Below, piece after piece: positions 1 through 7,556 of a stretch of DNA of 64,000 nucleotides (within the stretch, counting starts at the first letter, position 1; the number at the start of each line of letters is the position of its first letter). Under the pieces are notes generated by a model. The model was not told where the DNA came from and searched no databases. It saw nothing but the letters and a program-made list of their open reading frames with translations. Source of the DNA: JAPPHY01 sp034423135 (GTDB lineage Bacteria > Chloroflexota > Dehalococcoidia > Lucifugimonadales > UBA2985); assembly GCA_034423135.1 (NCBI GenBank), contig DAOUJC010000011.1, forward strand, positions 124,001 to 188,000, in the 5' to 3' direction. The position numbers and the translations under genes are program-made.

Positions 1-156
1 ATGGACAACCTGCCTCCTTCGCTGGGCGACCGCCGCTACTACGTGCCTGGAGATCAGGGATTCGAGCGCGACGTCGCCAAGCGGCTCACTGAGCTGTGGG
101 ACGAGCACCGGAAGCAGAGCGATGGCACAGGTAGCGCAGGACGAGCGGGGGAGTGA
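1..156 (+). CDS. rarA: RarA/MgsA-like AAA ATPase, C-terminal end (partial)
   Basis: The frame is open from the first base and encodes 51 residues before a TGA at 154-156. The text LPPSLGDRRYYVPGDQGFE followed by a charged amphipathic end resembles the last residues of replication-associated recombination protein A, a clamp-loader-like AAA+ ATPase that acts at stalled replication forks. Only the C-terminal tail is present. The ATG at base 1 is probably an internal methionine and the gene should continue upstream of the window. No catalytic motif is visible, so the call rests on the tail motif alone. Confidence 0.7.
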   Translation: MDNLPPSLGDRRYYVPGDQGFERDVAKRLTELWDEHRKQSDGTGSAGRAGE

Positions 157-162
157 TATAAT
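154..162 (+). promoter_or_regulatory. Extended -10 promoter for tRNA-Thr
   Basis: TGATATAAT reads as an extended -10 (TG-n-TATAAT) that overlaps the rarA stop codon. Its last base is 9 nt before the mature tRNA 5' end. No good -35 hexamer lies 17 nt upstream, which is usual for extended -10 promoters. Confidence 0.5.
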
Positions 163-171
163 GAGGGACAG

Positions 172-246
172 GCCAGCGTAGCTCAGTGGTAGAGCAGCGG
201 TTTCGTAAACCGCAGGTCAAGGGTTCGAATCCCCTCGCTGGCTCCA
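172..246 (+). tRNA. tRNA-Thr (anticodon CGU)
   Basis: The cloverleaf is complete. The acceptor stem GCCAGCG (172-178) pairs with CGCTGGC (236-242), followed by discriminator T and an encoded CCA at 244-246. The anticodon stem GCGGT/ACCGC encloses the loop TTCGTAA, which puts anticodon CGT at 204-206. The T-loop GTTCGAATC is canonical. This isoacceptor reads ACG codons. Confidence 0.97.
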
Positions 247-464
247 CGTAGCCTTTGCGTTGTCGGTTCAAGCGGGTTCGTCGCTATCGGCATAGGCATC
301 AAGGTCGGCGCCTATAGCGCCACTTTCCACGGGTGAGCTCTCGGTACGGTTCGGTCGGTCCCTTCATACTTGACGAAGGCAGAGTGCTCGTTCTGTGGTT
401 CGCTCTCGAACTGTAACCTGATATGCTTTTCAACCTTGAGAGAGTGTCCGGTGAGAACAGGCTG

Positions 465-1268
465 ATGAACGACATGCACGAATCCAACCGGCGTCACTGG
501 GACGAGGCCGCCGAGGGCTGGGAGTCTCTTCGAGATGAGGACGGGTTGTGGCAGCGCTGTCCCCAAGAGCCGGAACTTGCTTTCGTCGGTGGCGCATTCG
601 GGCTGATTGAGGAGGTCACCGGAAGCGCGCGGGGCAAGGATGTGTGCATCATTGGAAGCGGCGACAACTACGCGGCCTTTGCTCTTTCGGGAATGGGCGC
701 CAACGTCACGTCGATTGATATTTCCAACAGGCAGTTGGAGGTGGCGGCCAAACGGGCGGACCAGTTGAATCTATCCATAACGTTTGTACAGGCCGACGCT
801 GCCAGACTCGAATCTATAGGAGATTCGGAGTTTGATCTGGTGTGTTCTTCCAACGGCTTTTTCGTTTGGATTGCAGACTTGCAAGCGGTCCTTGACGAGA
901 CGTATCGCGTCCTCAGACCTGGGGGGCATTATGTCTTTAGTGATGTTCATCCCTTCCAGCGGCCTTGGGAGGATCAGACCGTGCTGCTCAAGGTTAGGAA
1001 GTCCTATTGGGATACCGGGCCTTTTGAAGATGAGAGGAGTAACACCTTTGAGTTTCATTGGACACTCTCAGATGTGCTGAACTCCGCGACCGCTTCGGGC
1101 TTCGTCCTGCGACAAATGCTGGAACACCCGGCCCAGGACTCAAGATACTGGCAGGGCGGTTCCTATCTGCCGGGGACCCAAGAGACCCTGTTGGACTGGA
1201 CCAATAACCCTCTGGCTGCTCTGCCAGTCTGGCTATCAGTAGCCTTGCAGAGGCCGCTGCAACACTAG
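465..1268 (+). CDS. SAM-dependent class I methyltransferase
   Basis: This is a soluble methyltransferase of about 267 residues with a Rossmann fold. The SAM-binding motif I is VCIIGSGDNYAAFAL, the acidic residue after strand 2 sits in TSIDISNRQLE, and the post-motif segment is LDETYRVLRPGGHYVFSD. The N-terminal NRRHWDEAAEGWE is typical of the Methyltransf_11/25 type. The substrate is unknown. The start is uncertain: the ATG at 465 has a weak AGG just upstream, 474 is possible, and 423 lacks any ribosome binding site. The gene is visibly lower in GC than recF next to it, for example near 781-840, which hints at transfer. It stands alone between a tRNA gene and recF. Confidence 0.8.
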   Translation: MNDMHESNRRHWDEAAEGWESLRDEDGLWQRCPQEPELAFVGGAFGLIEEVTGSARGKDVCIIGSGDNYAAFALSGMGANVTSIDISNRQLEVAAKRADQLNLSITFVQADAARLESIGDSEFDLVCSSNGFFVWIADLQAVLDETYRVLRPGGHYVFSDVHPFQRPWEDQTVLLKVRKSYWDTGPFEDERSNTFEFHWTLSDVLNSATASGFVLRQMLEHPAQDSRYWQGGSYLPGTQETLLDWTNNPLAALPVWLSVALQRPLQH

Positions 1269-1339
1269 GAGGCACACAACTCCGAAAGGCCCCATTGCCA
1301 TGATGTGGGCGTTCCAAAGCCCGTGGCAGGTGTTCTCCC

Positions 1340-2494
1340 TTGTACGTTTCCCATCTCAGCCTCACCAACTTTCGCAACTATCACCATCTGGAGCTAGACC
1401 TCCCGGAGGGCCTGCTTGTGTTCTCCGGCGATAATGGGCAGGGCAAGACCAACCTCCTGGAGGCGCTGTACCTTCTCTCGATTGCCAAGGCGTACCGCGC
1501 CAACGGCGATAGGGAGGCGATCTGTCGCACGGCGACGGAGGACCGCGGTCACGCGCAGGTCGTCGGCGTGGTGCGAAGGGAGCGCGACCGCATTCGCATC
1601 CTGGTAGATATGACCCTGGAAGGCTCCCGGGACGACGTCGAGAGGCCAACACACCTGCGCAAGGAGGTTCGGGTCGACGGCATACACGTCTCGGCCGCGG
1701 ACCTCGTCGGCGCAGTCAACGCAGTCCTGTTCGACGCCGATGACATTCGGCTGATCACCGGCGCTCCCTCCACTCGCCGCCGCTTCCTGGACATTCTGAT
1801 CAGCCAGGTCGACAGGATGTACCTGCGGTCGCTGCAGAGGTACCAGAGGGTGGTGTACCAGCGCAACCACCTGCTGCGGCAGGTCCGGGAGCGCAGGAGC
1901 CGTGCCGCAGAGCTGGACTTCTGGAACGAGGCCCTGATTGAGGAGGGCGTCTACATCATGCTACGGCGCAGCCGCACCGTGGGCGAGCTGAGCTCGCTTC
2001 TAACTGAGCTTCACGGCGAGCTGACGGAGACCGACGATGATCTATCCATCGAGTACGCGCCCGGCGTGCCTGTGGAGCAGCCGGAGGAAGCCGAGCTCAA
2101 GCGCGCGTTTCAGGTCGCAATCGAGCAGGGCGCTGAGAGAGAGATCGCGCTGGGCGCTACCCAGTCCGGGCCTCATCGCGACGACCTTCGCATCACGCTT
2201 GGCGGCATGGAGGCCGGCGTCTATGCCTCACGCGGGCAGGCTCGCACGCTGGCGGTGGCGCTGAAGCTGGTTGAGGGCATGCTGCTGGAGAGGGAGCGCG
2301 GCGAGTCACCGGTGCTGCTGCTGGACGACGTGCTCTCGGAGCTTGACGCATCGCGCCGGCACCTGCTGCTCGAGCGGGTAGAGCGAAGCCGACAGGCCAT
2401 CGTTTCGACCACGGACGTGGACAGGATAGAGGGCAGGTTCCTGGAGCACGCCGTGGGGTACAGGGTGGAGCGCGGCATAGTCACGCCGCAGTGA
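1340..2494 (+). CDS. recF: DNA replication and repair protein RecF
   Basis: RecF is an SMC-like ABC ATPase that helps load RecA at single-strand gaps. The 384-residue protein starts LSLTNFRNYHHLELDLPEG and has Walker A GDNGQGKTN at residues 30-38. The ABC signature region is near SRGQARTLAVALKLVEG, and Walker B plus D-loop is LLLDDVLSELD from residue 326. The length fits the family. The start is TTG, with AGGTG a few bases upstream, and it restores the canonical N-terminus. Neither dnaA nor dnaN lies beside it, so this is not the classical origin cluster. Confidence 0.96.
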   Translation: MYVSHLSLTNFRNYHHLELDLPEGLLVFSGDNGQGKTNLLEALYLLSIAKAYRANGDREAICRTATEDRGHAQVVGVVRRERDRIRILVDMTLEGSRDDVERPTHLRKEVRVDGIHVSAADLVGAVNAVLFDADDIRLITGAPSTRRRFLDILISQVDRMYLRSLQRYQRVVYQRNHLLRQVRERRSRAAELDFWNEALIEEGVYIMLRRSRTVGELSSLLTELHGELTETDDDLSIEYAPGVPVEQPEEAELKRAFQVAIEQGAEREIALGATQSGPHRDDLRITLGGMEAGVYASRGQARTLAVALKLVEGMLLERERGESPVLLLDDVLSELDASRRHLLLERVERSRQAIVSTTDVDRIEGRFLEHAVGYRVERGIVTPQ

Positions 2495-2504
2495 AGGCCC
2501 AAGG

Positions 2505-2681
2505 TTACTTGGGAATGCAGGGAGGGCAGGGGCCCCTGGCCCACCAGGCGTCCCGATAGTGGAAGGGCGTCGCCCAGTGGTCACCGGCCTTGAACGGCCG
2601 CCTCTCCGTGAGACCGCACACGGGGCAGTAGTTTACGATTAGGTCGTTGTCCTTGGGGCTGTGAAACGCCTCTGTGGTCAA
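2505..2681 (-). CDS. Small Cys-containing hypothetical protein (58 aa)
   Basis: I do not recognise this short protein. It carries CPVCG in the middle and CPPC close to the C-terminus, with aromatic residues between (HYRDAWWARG), so a small zinc-binding fold is plausible. I chose the TTG at 2679-2681 because GAGGT lies 7 nt upstream on the minus strand. The frame stays open to 2732 but has no better start. It converges with recF, leaving about 10 nt between stop codons, and its 5' end faces the thiamine riboswitch. Two CxxC pairs and a good ribosome binding site argue that it is real. Confidence 0.5.
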   Translation of the reverse strand: MTTEAFHSPKDNDLIVNYCPVCGLTERRPFKAGDHWATPFHYRDAWWARGPCPPCIPK

Positions 2682-2801
2682 TTCATGTACCTCGTTTGTG
2701 CCACTGTAAGGCCAACACAGCGGTAGTGTCAACTGCGTTTGTGCTGCAATCGTAGAATCGGGAGTGCTGCTGCGGCGATTGACAGCCTGCCTGCGGTTGG
2801 C

Positions 2802-2913
2802 TTACTCTATGAGGCGAGTCCTGCGGGAGCTTGTTGCGACAGGCTGAGAGGCCCCAACGCATTGGGGCGACCGTCGGAACCTGAACTGGATAATGCCAGC
2901 GAAGGGAGAGTGA
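2802..2913 (+). promoter_or_regulatory. TPP riboswitch (THI element)
   Basis: The conserved THI-box parts are present in order: GGAGC then GGCTGAGAGG (CTGAGA at 2844-2849), then ACCTGA (2879-2884) and CTGGATAATGCCAGCG (2886-2901), then AAGGGAG. An insertion after CTGAGA forms a 7-bp hairpin, GCCCCAA-CGCA-TTGGGGC. A P1 helix can form between 2802-2808 and 2907-2913. It precedes thiG by about 130 nt, matching the family's role of repressing thiamine biosynthesis when thiamine pyrophosphate is abundant. No clear U-tract terminator follows, so control of translation initiation is as likely as attenuation. Confidence 0.93.
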
Positions 2914-3040
2914 ACTTGCTTACGTTGCCCTGTATCGCAGACCGTCGCCGTGCCGTCGTTTCCTTGAACGGCGGCCCCCCATCGAACCTCCAACATCGCT
3001 TAGCCACCGGACTGCCGCGCGGCCGTGAGGCGGTGCGCTC

Positions 3041-3820
3041 ATGAATGACACGCTGACAATCGCTGGGGTCGAGTTCTCGTCGCGGCTCATTCTGGGCACC
3101 GGCAAGTATCGCACGATGGAGGAGATGGTCGAATCCATTGAGGCCTCCGGCACCGAGATGATCACGGTGGCCATCCGCCGGCTGGACCTGGATGACCCGA
3201 ACAAGAAGACCCTGCTGGACTACGTCGATTGGAGCAGGTACCGCATTCTGCCAAACACGGCAGGATGTGCCACGCCGGAGGAGGCCCTTACCATCGCGCG
3301 GCTGGCGCGTGCAATGGGCCTGTCCGACTGGGTCAAGCTGGAGGTCATCCCGGACCCCAAGTACCTGCTGCCCGACCCGGTGGGCACCCTGGAGGCGGCC
3401 CGTGCGCTCCTGGACGACGGCTTCACCGTGCTCCCTTACATCCACGCCGACCCCGTGCTGGCGAAGCGGCTGGAGGAGATGGGTTGTGCCACCGTGATGC
3501 CGCTTGGCTCGGCGATTGGCTCCGGCCAGGGCATTCACACTGCCGAGGAGATTCGAATCATCATTGAGCAGGCCGGCGTACCCGTGGTGGTTGACGCCGG
3601 GCTGGGTGTGCCCTCCGACGCGTCGCAGGCGCTGGAGATGGGCGCCGACGCCGTGCTAGTGAACACCGCAATCGCCCAGGCCAACGATCCGGCTCTGATG
3701 GCCGAGGCGTTCCGGCAGGGCGTGGAGGCCGGCCGCAAGGCGTTCCAGGCAGGTCGCATCGCCCGCAGGCCTCACGCGTCGGCCAGCAGTCCCGTAGAGG
3801 GGCTCGTAGGTCAGAGCTAA
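3041..3820 (+). CDS. thiG: Thiazole synthase ThiG
   Basis: ThiG is a TIM-barrel enzyme that makes the thiazole phosphate ring of thiamine from 1-deoxy-D-xylulose 5-phosphate, dehydroglycine and ThiS thiocarboxylate. The 259-residue protein shows SRLILGTGKYRTMEEMV near the N-terminus, the Schiff-base lysine region DWVKLEVIPDPKYLLPDP, and the phosphate-binding segments PVVVDAGLGVPSDA and GADAVLVNTAIA. The start is ATG with GTGAGG upstream. It is the first gene after the TPP riboswitch. The glycine oxidase ThiO downstream suggests the aerobic route to dehydroglycine. Confidence 0.97.
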   Translation: MNDTLTIAGVEFSSRLILGTGKYRTMEEMVESIEASGTEMITVAIRRLDLDDPNKKTLLDYVDWSRYRILPNTAGCATPEEALTIARLARAMGLSDWVKLEVIPDPKYLLPDPVGTLEAARALLDDGFTVLPYIHADPVLAKRLEEMGCATVMPLGSAIGSGQGIHTAEEIRIIIEQAGVPVVVDAGLGVPSDASQALEMGADAVLVNTAIAQANDPALMAEAFRQGVEAGRKAFQAGRIARRPHASASSPVEGLVGQS

Positions 3821-3826
3821 CAAGGC

Positions 3827-4495
3827 ATGAGATCAGACCTGGCCCAGCGATATCCTCTGCTTTGCCTCGTCACCGACAGGACGCTCTGTGGCGCGGATGC
3901 ACTGCCAGCCACCGTAGACGCGGCGGTGTCGGGCGGCGTGGACGCGGTCCAGCTTCGAGAGAAGGATATGCCCGCCGGCGAGCTGCTGAAGCTGGCCCTC
4001 AGCCTCCGCCGCATCACCCGAGACAGGGCGGCGCTCATCATAAACGATCGCCTGGATGTAGCGCTCGCCGCGCAGGCGGACGGCCTGCACCTTCCGGAGG
4101 CGTCCATCTCGGTCACGGACGCAAGGGCGATTGCGCCGCCTCACCTTATGCTCAGCAAGGCAGTTCACGATGCACCGGGCGCATCCGCGGCCGACTCGGA
4201 GGGCGCCGACATGCTGGTGCTCGGTACGGTATTCGATACCGCGTCCAAGCCTGGTGTGTCGGCAGGTGGACTGGCTCTGGTGCGCGAGGCTGCAAGAGGC
4301 GTGCGAGTTCCCGTGCTCGCGATCGGAGGCATCAACGCGTCCAACGCCGGCGCCGTCATCGGGGCGGGAGCAAGCGGCGTAGCCGTCATTTCCGCCATCA
4401 TGTCGGCTTCGAACCCGGAGGCGGCTGCGCGAGAACTGAAGCAGGCCATGCTTGCGGCCTGGAACGCGACGCATCGAGTTGCTGCTGGGGCGTGA
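3827..4495 (+). CDS. thiE: Thiamine-phosphate synthase ThiE
   Basis: ThiE condenses the pyrimidine (HMP-PP) and thiazole phosphate to give thiamine phosphate. The 222-residue TIM barrel shows DAVQLREKDMPAGELL, the metal-binding segment LIINDRLDVALAAQADGLHL, LGTVFDTASKPG and VLAIGGINASNAG. It begins 6 nt after the thiG stop and is therefore probably co-transcribed under the same riboswitch. No pyrimidine-branch gene such as thiC or thiD is present in this window. Confidence 0.96.
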   Translation: MRSDLAQRYPLLCLVTDRTLCGADALPATVDAAVSGGVDAVQLREKDMPAGELLKLALSLRRITRDRAALIINDRLDVALAAQADGLHLPEASISVTDARAIAPPHLMLSKAVHDAPGASAADSEGADMLVLGTVFDTASKPGVSAGGLALVREAARGVRVPVLAIGGINASNAGAVIGAGASGVAVISAIMSASNPEAAARELKQAMLAAWNATHRVAAGA

Positions 4496-4578
4496 GTTCG
4501 ACGTGAGCGGCATTCAGCCAGCCGCCTGCAGACTAGTGATTTCGTTCAGACTGTATGCTCGTGGTGGGATGGCGCGCG

Positions 4579-4587
4579 TGCTATACT
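4579..4587 (+). promoter_or_regulatory. Possible extended -10 promoter for the coiled-coil gene
   Basis: TGCTATACT matches TG-n-TATAAT with one mismatch. It lies about 20 nt before the start codon at 4609. No convincing -35 is seen. If real, it would let the coiled-coil gene and thiS-thiO be transcribed independently of the riboswitch. Confidence 0.4.
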
Positions 4588-4608
4588 AGCTCGCGAGGGA
4601 GGACGCCA

Positions 4609-4980
4609 ATGGCAACACATGAAGAGCGAATCCAGGCACTGGAGGACTTAGTCCCCGGCATAGCGCGTTCGCAAGAGATGATTGTCGACGCTCTAGGTGC
4701 GATAAGCGAGGCCATGTGGGGCATCGTAAGGACGCAACAGGAGCACTCGGTGATTCTCCAGACGCATTCAACCGTTCTTCAGAGCGTCGTCCAGACCCTA
4801 GACGAGCACACGGCGATACTCATGGAGCACTCGGCAATTCTACAGGAGCACTCGGCAATTCTACAGGAGCACTCGGTAATTCTTCAGGAGCACACGGTGC
4901 TACTCAGGTCTATTGTTTCCTCAGTTCAGGAGCAATCCCTGGAGCTGGCGCGCATTCGCGGGAATATGGCATTGGACTAG
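4609..4980 (+). CDS. Small coiled-coil protein with heptad repeats (123 aa)
   Basis: The protein is almost wholly helical. From about residue 45 it consists of seven-residue units of the type EHSAILQ, giving a regular register expected to form an oligomeric coiled coil. It has no membrane segment, signal peptide or catalytic motif. The ATG at 4609 is preceded by GGGAGG at 4597-4602 with good spacing, which favours it over the upstream in-frame start at 4555. It sits between thiE and thiS in the same direction. I do not recognise the family, and a link to thiamine synthesis is unproven. Confidence 0.7.
   Translation: MATHEERIQALEDLVPGIARSQEMIVDALGAISEAMWGIVRTQQEHSVILQTHSTVLQSVVQTLDEHTAILMEHSAILQEHSAILQEHSVILQEHTVLLRSIVSSVQEQSLELARIRGNMALD
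4741..4908 (+). repeat. 21-bp tandem repeats coding for heptads
   Basis: Eight consecutive 21-base units lie inside the coiled-coil gene. Units at 4825-4845 and 4846-4866 are identical and the unit at 4867-4887 differs at two bases. The flanking units are more diverged. The period equals seven codons, so length changes by slippage would keep the reading frame and the heptad register. Confidence 0.85.
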
Positions 4981-5048
4981 CCCGTGCACACGTGGAGTAA
5001 GGGAAGGAGCCGGCATTCCGGCGTGAAGCCTGTGAGTGAGCAGCGCAC

Positions 5049-5252
5049 ATGATTTCGCTAAGCGTGAACGGCAAGAGGCGAGAGCTGGAGGGTCCGGTGA
5101 AGCTTATCGACTTCCTGGAAAGCAGCGGCGTGAACCTGCAGTTCGTGGCAGTGGCGCACAACGGGGACGTCGTGGCGCGCGAGCGTTTTGCGCAAGTTGT
5201 CCTGGACGACGGAGACGTGGTGGAGGTGGTGAGACCCGTGGGGGGCGGATGA
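5049..5252 (+). CDS. thiS: Sulfur carrier protein ThiS
   Basis: ThiS is a ubiquitin-like carrier that delivers sulfur to ThiG as a C-terminal thiocarboxylate. The 67-residue protein has the expected beta-grasp pattern, starting ISLSVNGKRRELEG and ending VVRPVGGG with the essential terminal Gly-Gly. The start is ATG with GTGAG about 11 nt upstream. It lies 68 nt after the coiled-coil gene and 21 nt before thiO. No thiF is in the window. Confidence 0.94.
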   Translation: MISLSVNGKRRELEGPVKLIDFLESSGVNLQFVAVAHNGDVVARERFAQVVLDDGDVVEVVRPVGGG

Positions 5253-5273
5253 GCCACGCGGCGGAGCTACCGA

Positions 5274-6386
5274 GTGTCTGAAGAGCGAGTCATCGTAGTA
5301 GGCGGGGGCGTCATAGGCTGCTCCATCGCCTACTATCTTGCCGGGGCGGGCGCCAACGTAACGCTGCTGGAGCGTGGGAAGGTGGGCAGTGGGGCGTCGG
5401 ACGTAGCAGCCGGCATGGTCGCGGCCCTTTCGGAGAACCTGGCGCTGGGCGAGCCGCTCAACCTGGCGCTCCACAGCCGTGCGCTGCTCCTGGACTTGTT
5501 GCCCTTGCTTCAGCAGGAGTCGGGCATCGACGTTGAGTACCGGTCACCGGGCATTCTCCATGTCGCCGTGACGGAGGACGAGGAGTCGGAGCTGCGCGGT
5601 CGGCTGGAGTGGCAGGAGCCGCTGGGCATGGACGTTCGATGGCTGACGGCGCAGGAGGCCCTCCGCGCCGAGCCCGCTCTTGGCGAGGGCGTACGAGGCG
5701 CACTCTTCTCGCCCAACGAGGGGCATCTAAACAGCAGGCGGCTCGTGCGCGCATACGCTCAGGCCGCGGCCCGCAGGGGCGCGGACATCCGGCAGGACAC
5801 GGAGGTCATGGGCCTCACGTTGCAGGGGAGCCGGGTAACAGGCGTGAAGCTGGCGGCCGGTGAGATGGAGGCGGACTGGGTCGTGATGGCTTCCGGCGCC
5901 TGGGCGGGACGCTGCGGCGAGTGGCTGGACCTGCACATACCTGTGCAGCCCGTGAGAGGCCAGATTGTATCTACGCGAATCCTCCCCAGTCCCATATCGT
6001 CCATAGTCTGGCGGGGCATTACCTACCTGGTTCCCAAGGCGGACGGCGCAATCGTCATGGGTACGACGCGCGAGCGGGTGGGCTTCATCGAGAGCGCGAC
6101 GCTGAGCGGCGTCTCCGGCATCCTCGCGGGCGCGATTGAACTGGTGCCGGCGGTGGCGAACGCGGAGCTGGGCCACGTGTGGGCCGGCCTGCGCCCTGGC
6201 TCTCCGGACGACGCGCCCATGCTGGGCCCCGTAGACGGCTGGGACGGCCTGCTTCTGGCCGTGGGCCACTACCGCAGCGGAATACTCCTCAGCGCGGCCA
6301 CGGGCAAGCTCGTCGCAGACTACGTAGCAAAGGGCGACGGCTCCGCAATGCTGCCCTTCTCGCTCTCTCGGTTCTCCGCTCGGTAG
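5274..6386 (+). CDS. thiO: Glycine oxidase ThiO
   Basis: ThiO is an FAD-dependent amine oxidase that converts glycine to iminoacetate (dehydroglycine), the C2-N precursor of the thiazole ring. The 370-residue protein starts with the dinucleotide-binding motif VVGGGVIGCSIAYYLAGAG. Later motifs are GMVAALSEN, PVRGQIVSTR, and HVWAGLRPGSPDDAPMLGP near the C-terminus, as in the DAO family. The start is GTG with GGAG upstream. It closes the thiamine operon. Confidence 0.93.
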   Translation: MSEERVIVVGGGVIGCSIAYYLAGAGANVTLLERGKVGSGASDVAAGMVAALSENLALGEPLNLALHSRALLLDLLPLLQQESGIDVEYRSPGILHVAVTEDEESELRGRLEWQEPLGMDVRWLTAQEALRAEPALGEGVRGALFSPNEGHLNSRRLVRAYAQAAARRGADIRQDTEVMGLTLQGSRVTGVKLAAGEMEADWVVMASGAWAGRCGEWLDLHIPVQPVRGQIVSTRILPSPISSIVWRGITYLVPKADGAIVMGTTRERVGFIESATLSGVSGILAGAIELVPAVANAELGHVWAGLRPGSPDDAPMLGPVDGWDGLLLAVGHYRSGILLSAATGKLVADYVAKGDGSAMLPFSLSRFSAR

Positions 6387-6414
6387 CCGATCTCCAGGGG
6401 ATTCCGGCAGGGGA

Positions 6415-6443
6415 TTGTCTTGATTTCCGACCGCGATTATAAT
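6415..6443 (+). promoter_or_regulatory. Sigma-70 type promoter for ilvE
   Basis: TTGTCT (6415-6420), a 17-nt spacer and TATAAT (6438-6443) lie 31 nt before the ilvE start codon. The predicted leader of about 25 nt is too short for a T-box or an attenuator. Confidence 0.7.
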
Positions 6444-6474
6444 GCGTCCAGCCTTTGGCAAGAGGAGCCTGAGT

Positions 6475-7416
6475 ATGACGTACGCCTTCATGAACGGTGA
6501 GTTTATGCCCCTGGACCAGGCCAAGGTGGGAGTGATGACACACGCGCTCCACTACGGCACATCCGTATTTGAAGGCATACGCGGCAACTGGAACGAGGAG
6601 CAGGGCAAGCTGTACGTGTTCCGCCTGAAGGAGCACTGCGAGAGGCTCCTGCAGGGCTGCAAGATCATGCGCATCGCCATTCCCTACTCCGCCGATGACC
6701 TGTGCGGCATCATTCTGGAGCTGGTGGAGCGATGCGGCTATCAGCAGGACATTTACATTCGTCCGCTCGCATTCAAGGGCGAGGAGCGAATCGCCGTGCT
6801 CAAGCTTCAGGATCTGTCGGACTCACTCTGTGTACTGACCATCCCGTTCGGCGCCTACCTGGACCCGGAGGGCGCAGCGCGGTGCTGCACCTCGTCGTGG
6901 CGACGCATGGAGGACACGATGATTCCGCCGCGCACCAAGATCGGCGGGCTGTACGTCAACAGCATCCTGGCCAAGACCGAGGCCACGCTGGCGGGCTTCG
7001 ACGAGGCTATCCTCCTCACCCAGGACGGCTTCGTTTCCGAGGGCACCGGCGAGAACATATTCACGGTAGTGGACGGAAAGCTGGTCACGCCGGCCCTCTC
7101 CAGCAACATCCTGTCCGGCATAACCAGGGACGCGGTGATCCAGATAGCCCGCAATGAGCTTGGCCTGGAGACGGTGGAGCGCGGTATCCGCCGCAGCGAG
7201 CTCTACAACATGGACGAGTGCTTTCTCACGGGCACGGCCGCGCACCTGACGCCCGTTGGCTACATCGACAACATCATGATCGGGGACGGCAGCATGGGGC
7301 CTGTAACCCGTCAGATGCAGAACCTGTACTTTGACGTCATCCGCGGCAAGGTGCCCCGGTATCTCCACTGGTGCTCGCCCGTCTCGGTTGCCACGCCTGC
7401 GCAGGCCTCTTCGTAG
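6475..7416 (+). CDS. ilvE: Branched-chain amino acid aminotransferase
   Basis: This PLP enzyme of fold type IV catalyses the last step of valine, leucine and isoleucine synthesis. The 313-residue protein shows HYGTSVFEGIRGNW, the PLP-lysine region PRTKIGGLYVNSILAKTEA, FVSEGTGENIF and SNILSGITRDAVIQIA. The ATG at 6475 follows AGAGGAG by 7 nt and gives the family-typical start, while the upstream ATG at 6442 overlaps the -10 box. It appears to be a single-gene unit with its own promoter. Confidence 0.95.
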   Translation: MTYAFMNGEFMPLDQAKVGVMTHALHYGTSVFEGIRGNWNEEQGKLYVFRLKEHCERLLQGCKIMRIAIPYSADDLCGIILELVERCGYQQDIYIRPLAFKGEERIAVLKLQDLSDSLCVLTIPFGAYLDPEGAARCCTSSWRRMEDTMIPPRTKIGGLYVNSILAKTEATLAGFDEAILLTQDGFVSEGTGENIFTVVDGKLVTPALSSNILSGITRDAVIQIARNELGLETVERGIRRSELYNMDECFLTGTAAHLTPVGYIDNIMIGDGSMGPVTRQMQNLYFDVIRGKVPRYLHWCSPVSVATPAQASS

Positions 7417-7480
7417 AGTACAGCAGGCCGGGCTACGTGCGCGGTGTTCACTTCACTGAGCCGCGAGATGTCCGCGACTG

Positions 7481-7521
7481 TTGACCTCCGTAGCTATATG
7501 GTGTATCGTTTTGGCCGATAC
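7481..7521 (+). promoter_or_regulatory. Weak promoter with inverted repeat
   Basis: TTGACC (7481-7486) is followed after 17 nt by TATCGT (7504-7509). A 6-bp inverted repeat GTATCG/CGATAC (7502-7507 and 7516-7521) covers the -10 position. It could drive the two membrane-protein genes that follow. The -10 is poor, so this is tentative. Confidence 0.3.
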
Positions 7522-7556
7522 GCAATGGTCGCAGTTCTGAGCCGGGGTCTTACAAG

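Noticed and set aside
1..3000. Replication origin next to recF
   Set aside because: dnaA, dnaN and DnaA-box clusters were not seen near recF.
2739..3044. 101-codon open frame on the plus strand between recF and thiG
   Set aside because: It coincides with the TPP riboswitch, whose conserved RNA motifs explain the sequence. The protein shows no recognisable feature.
2807..3538. Long minus-strand frame opposite thiG
   Set aside because: It is the antisense shadow of thiG and the riboswitch in high-GC DNA, with no ribosome binding site.
4741..4908. Possible CRISPR array
   Set aside because: The 21-bp units abut each other with no spacers and lie in frame within a coding gene.
6387..6474. T-box or leader attenuator for ilvE
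   Set aside because: The promoter lies about 30 nt from the start codon, leaving no room for a T-box.
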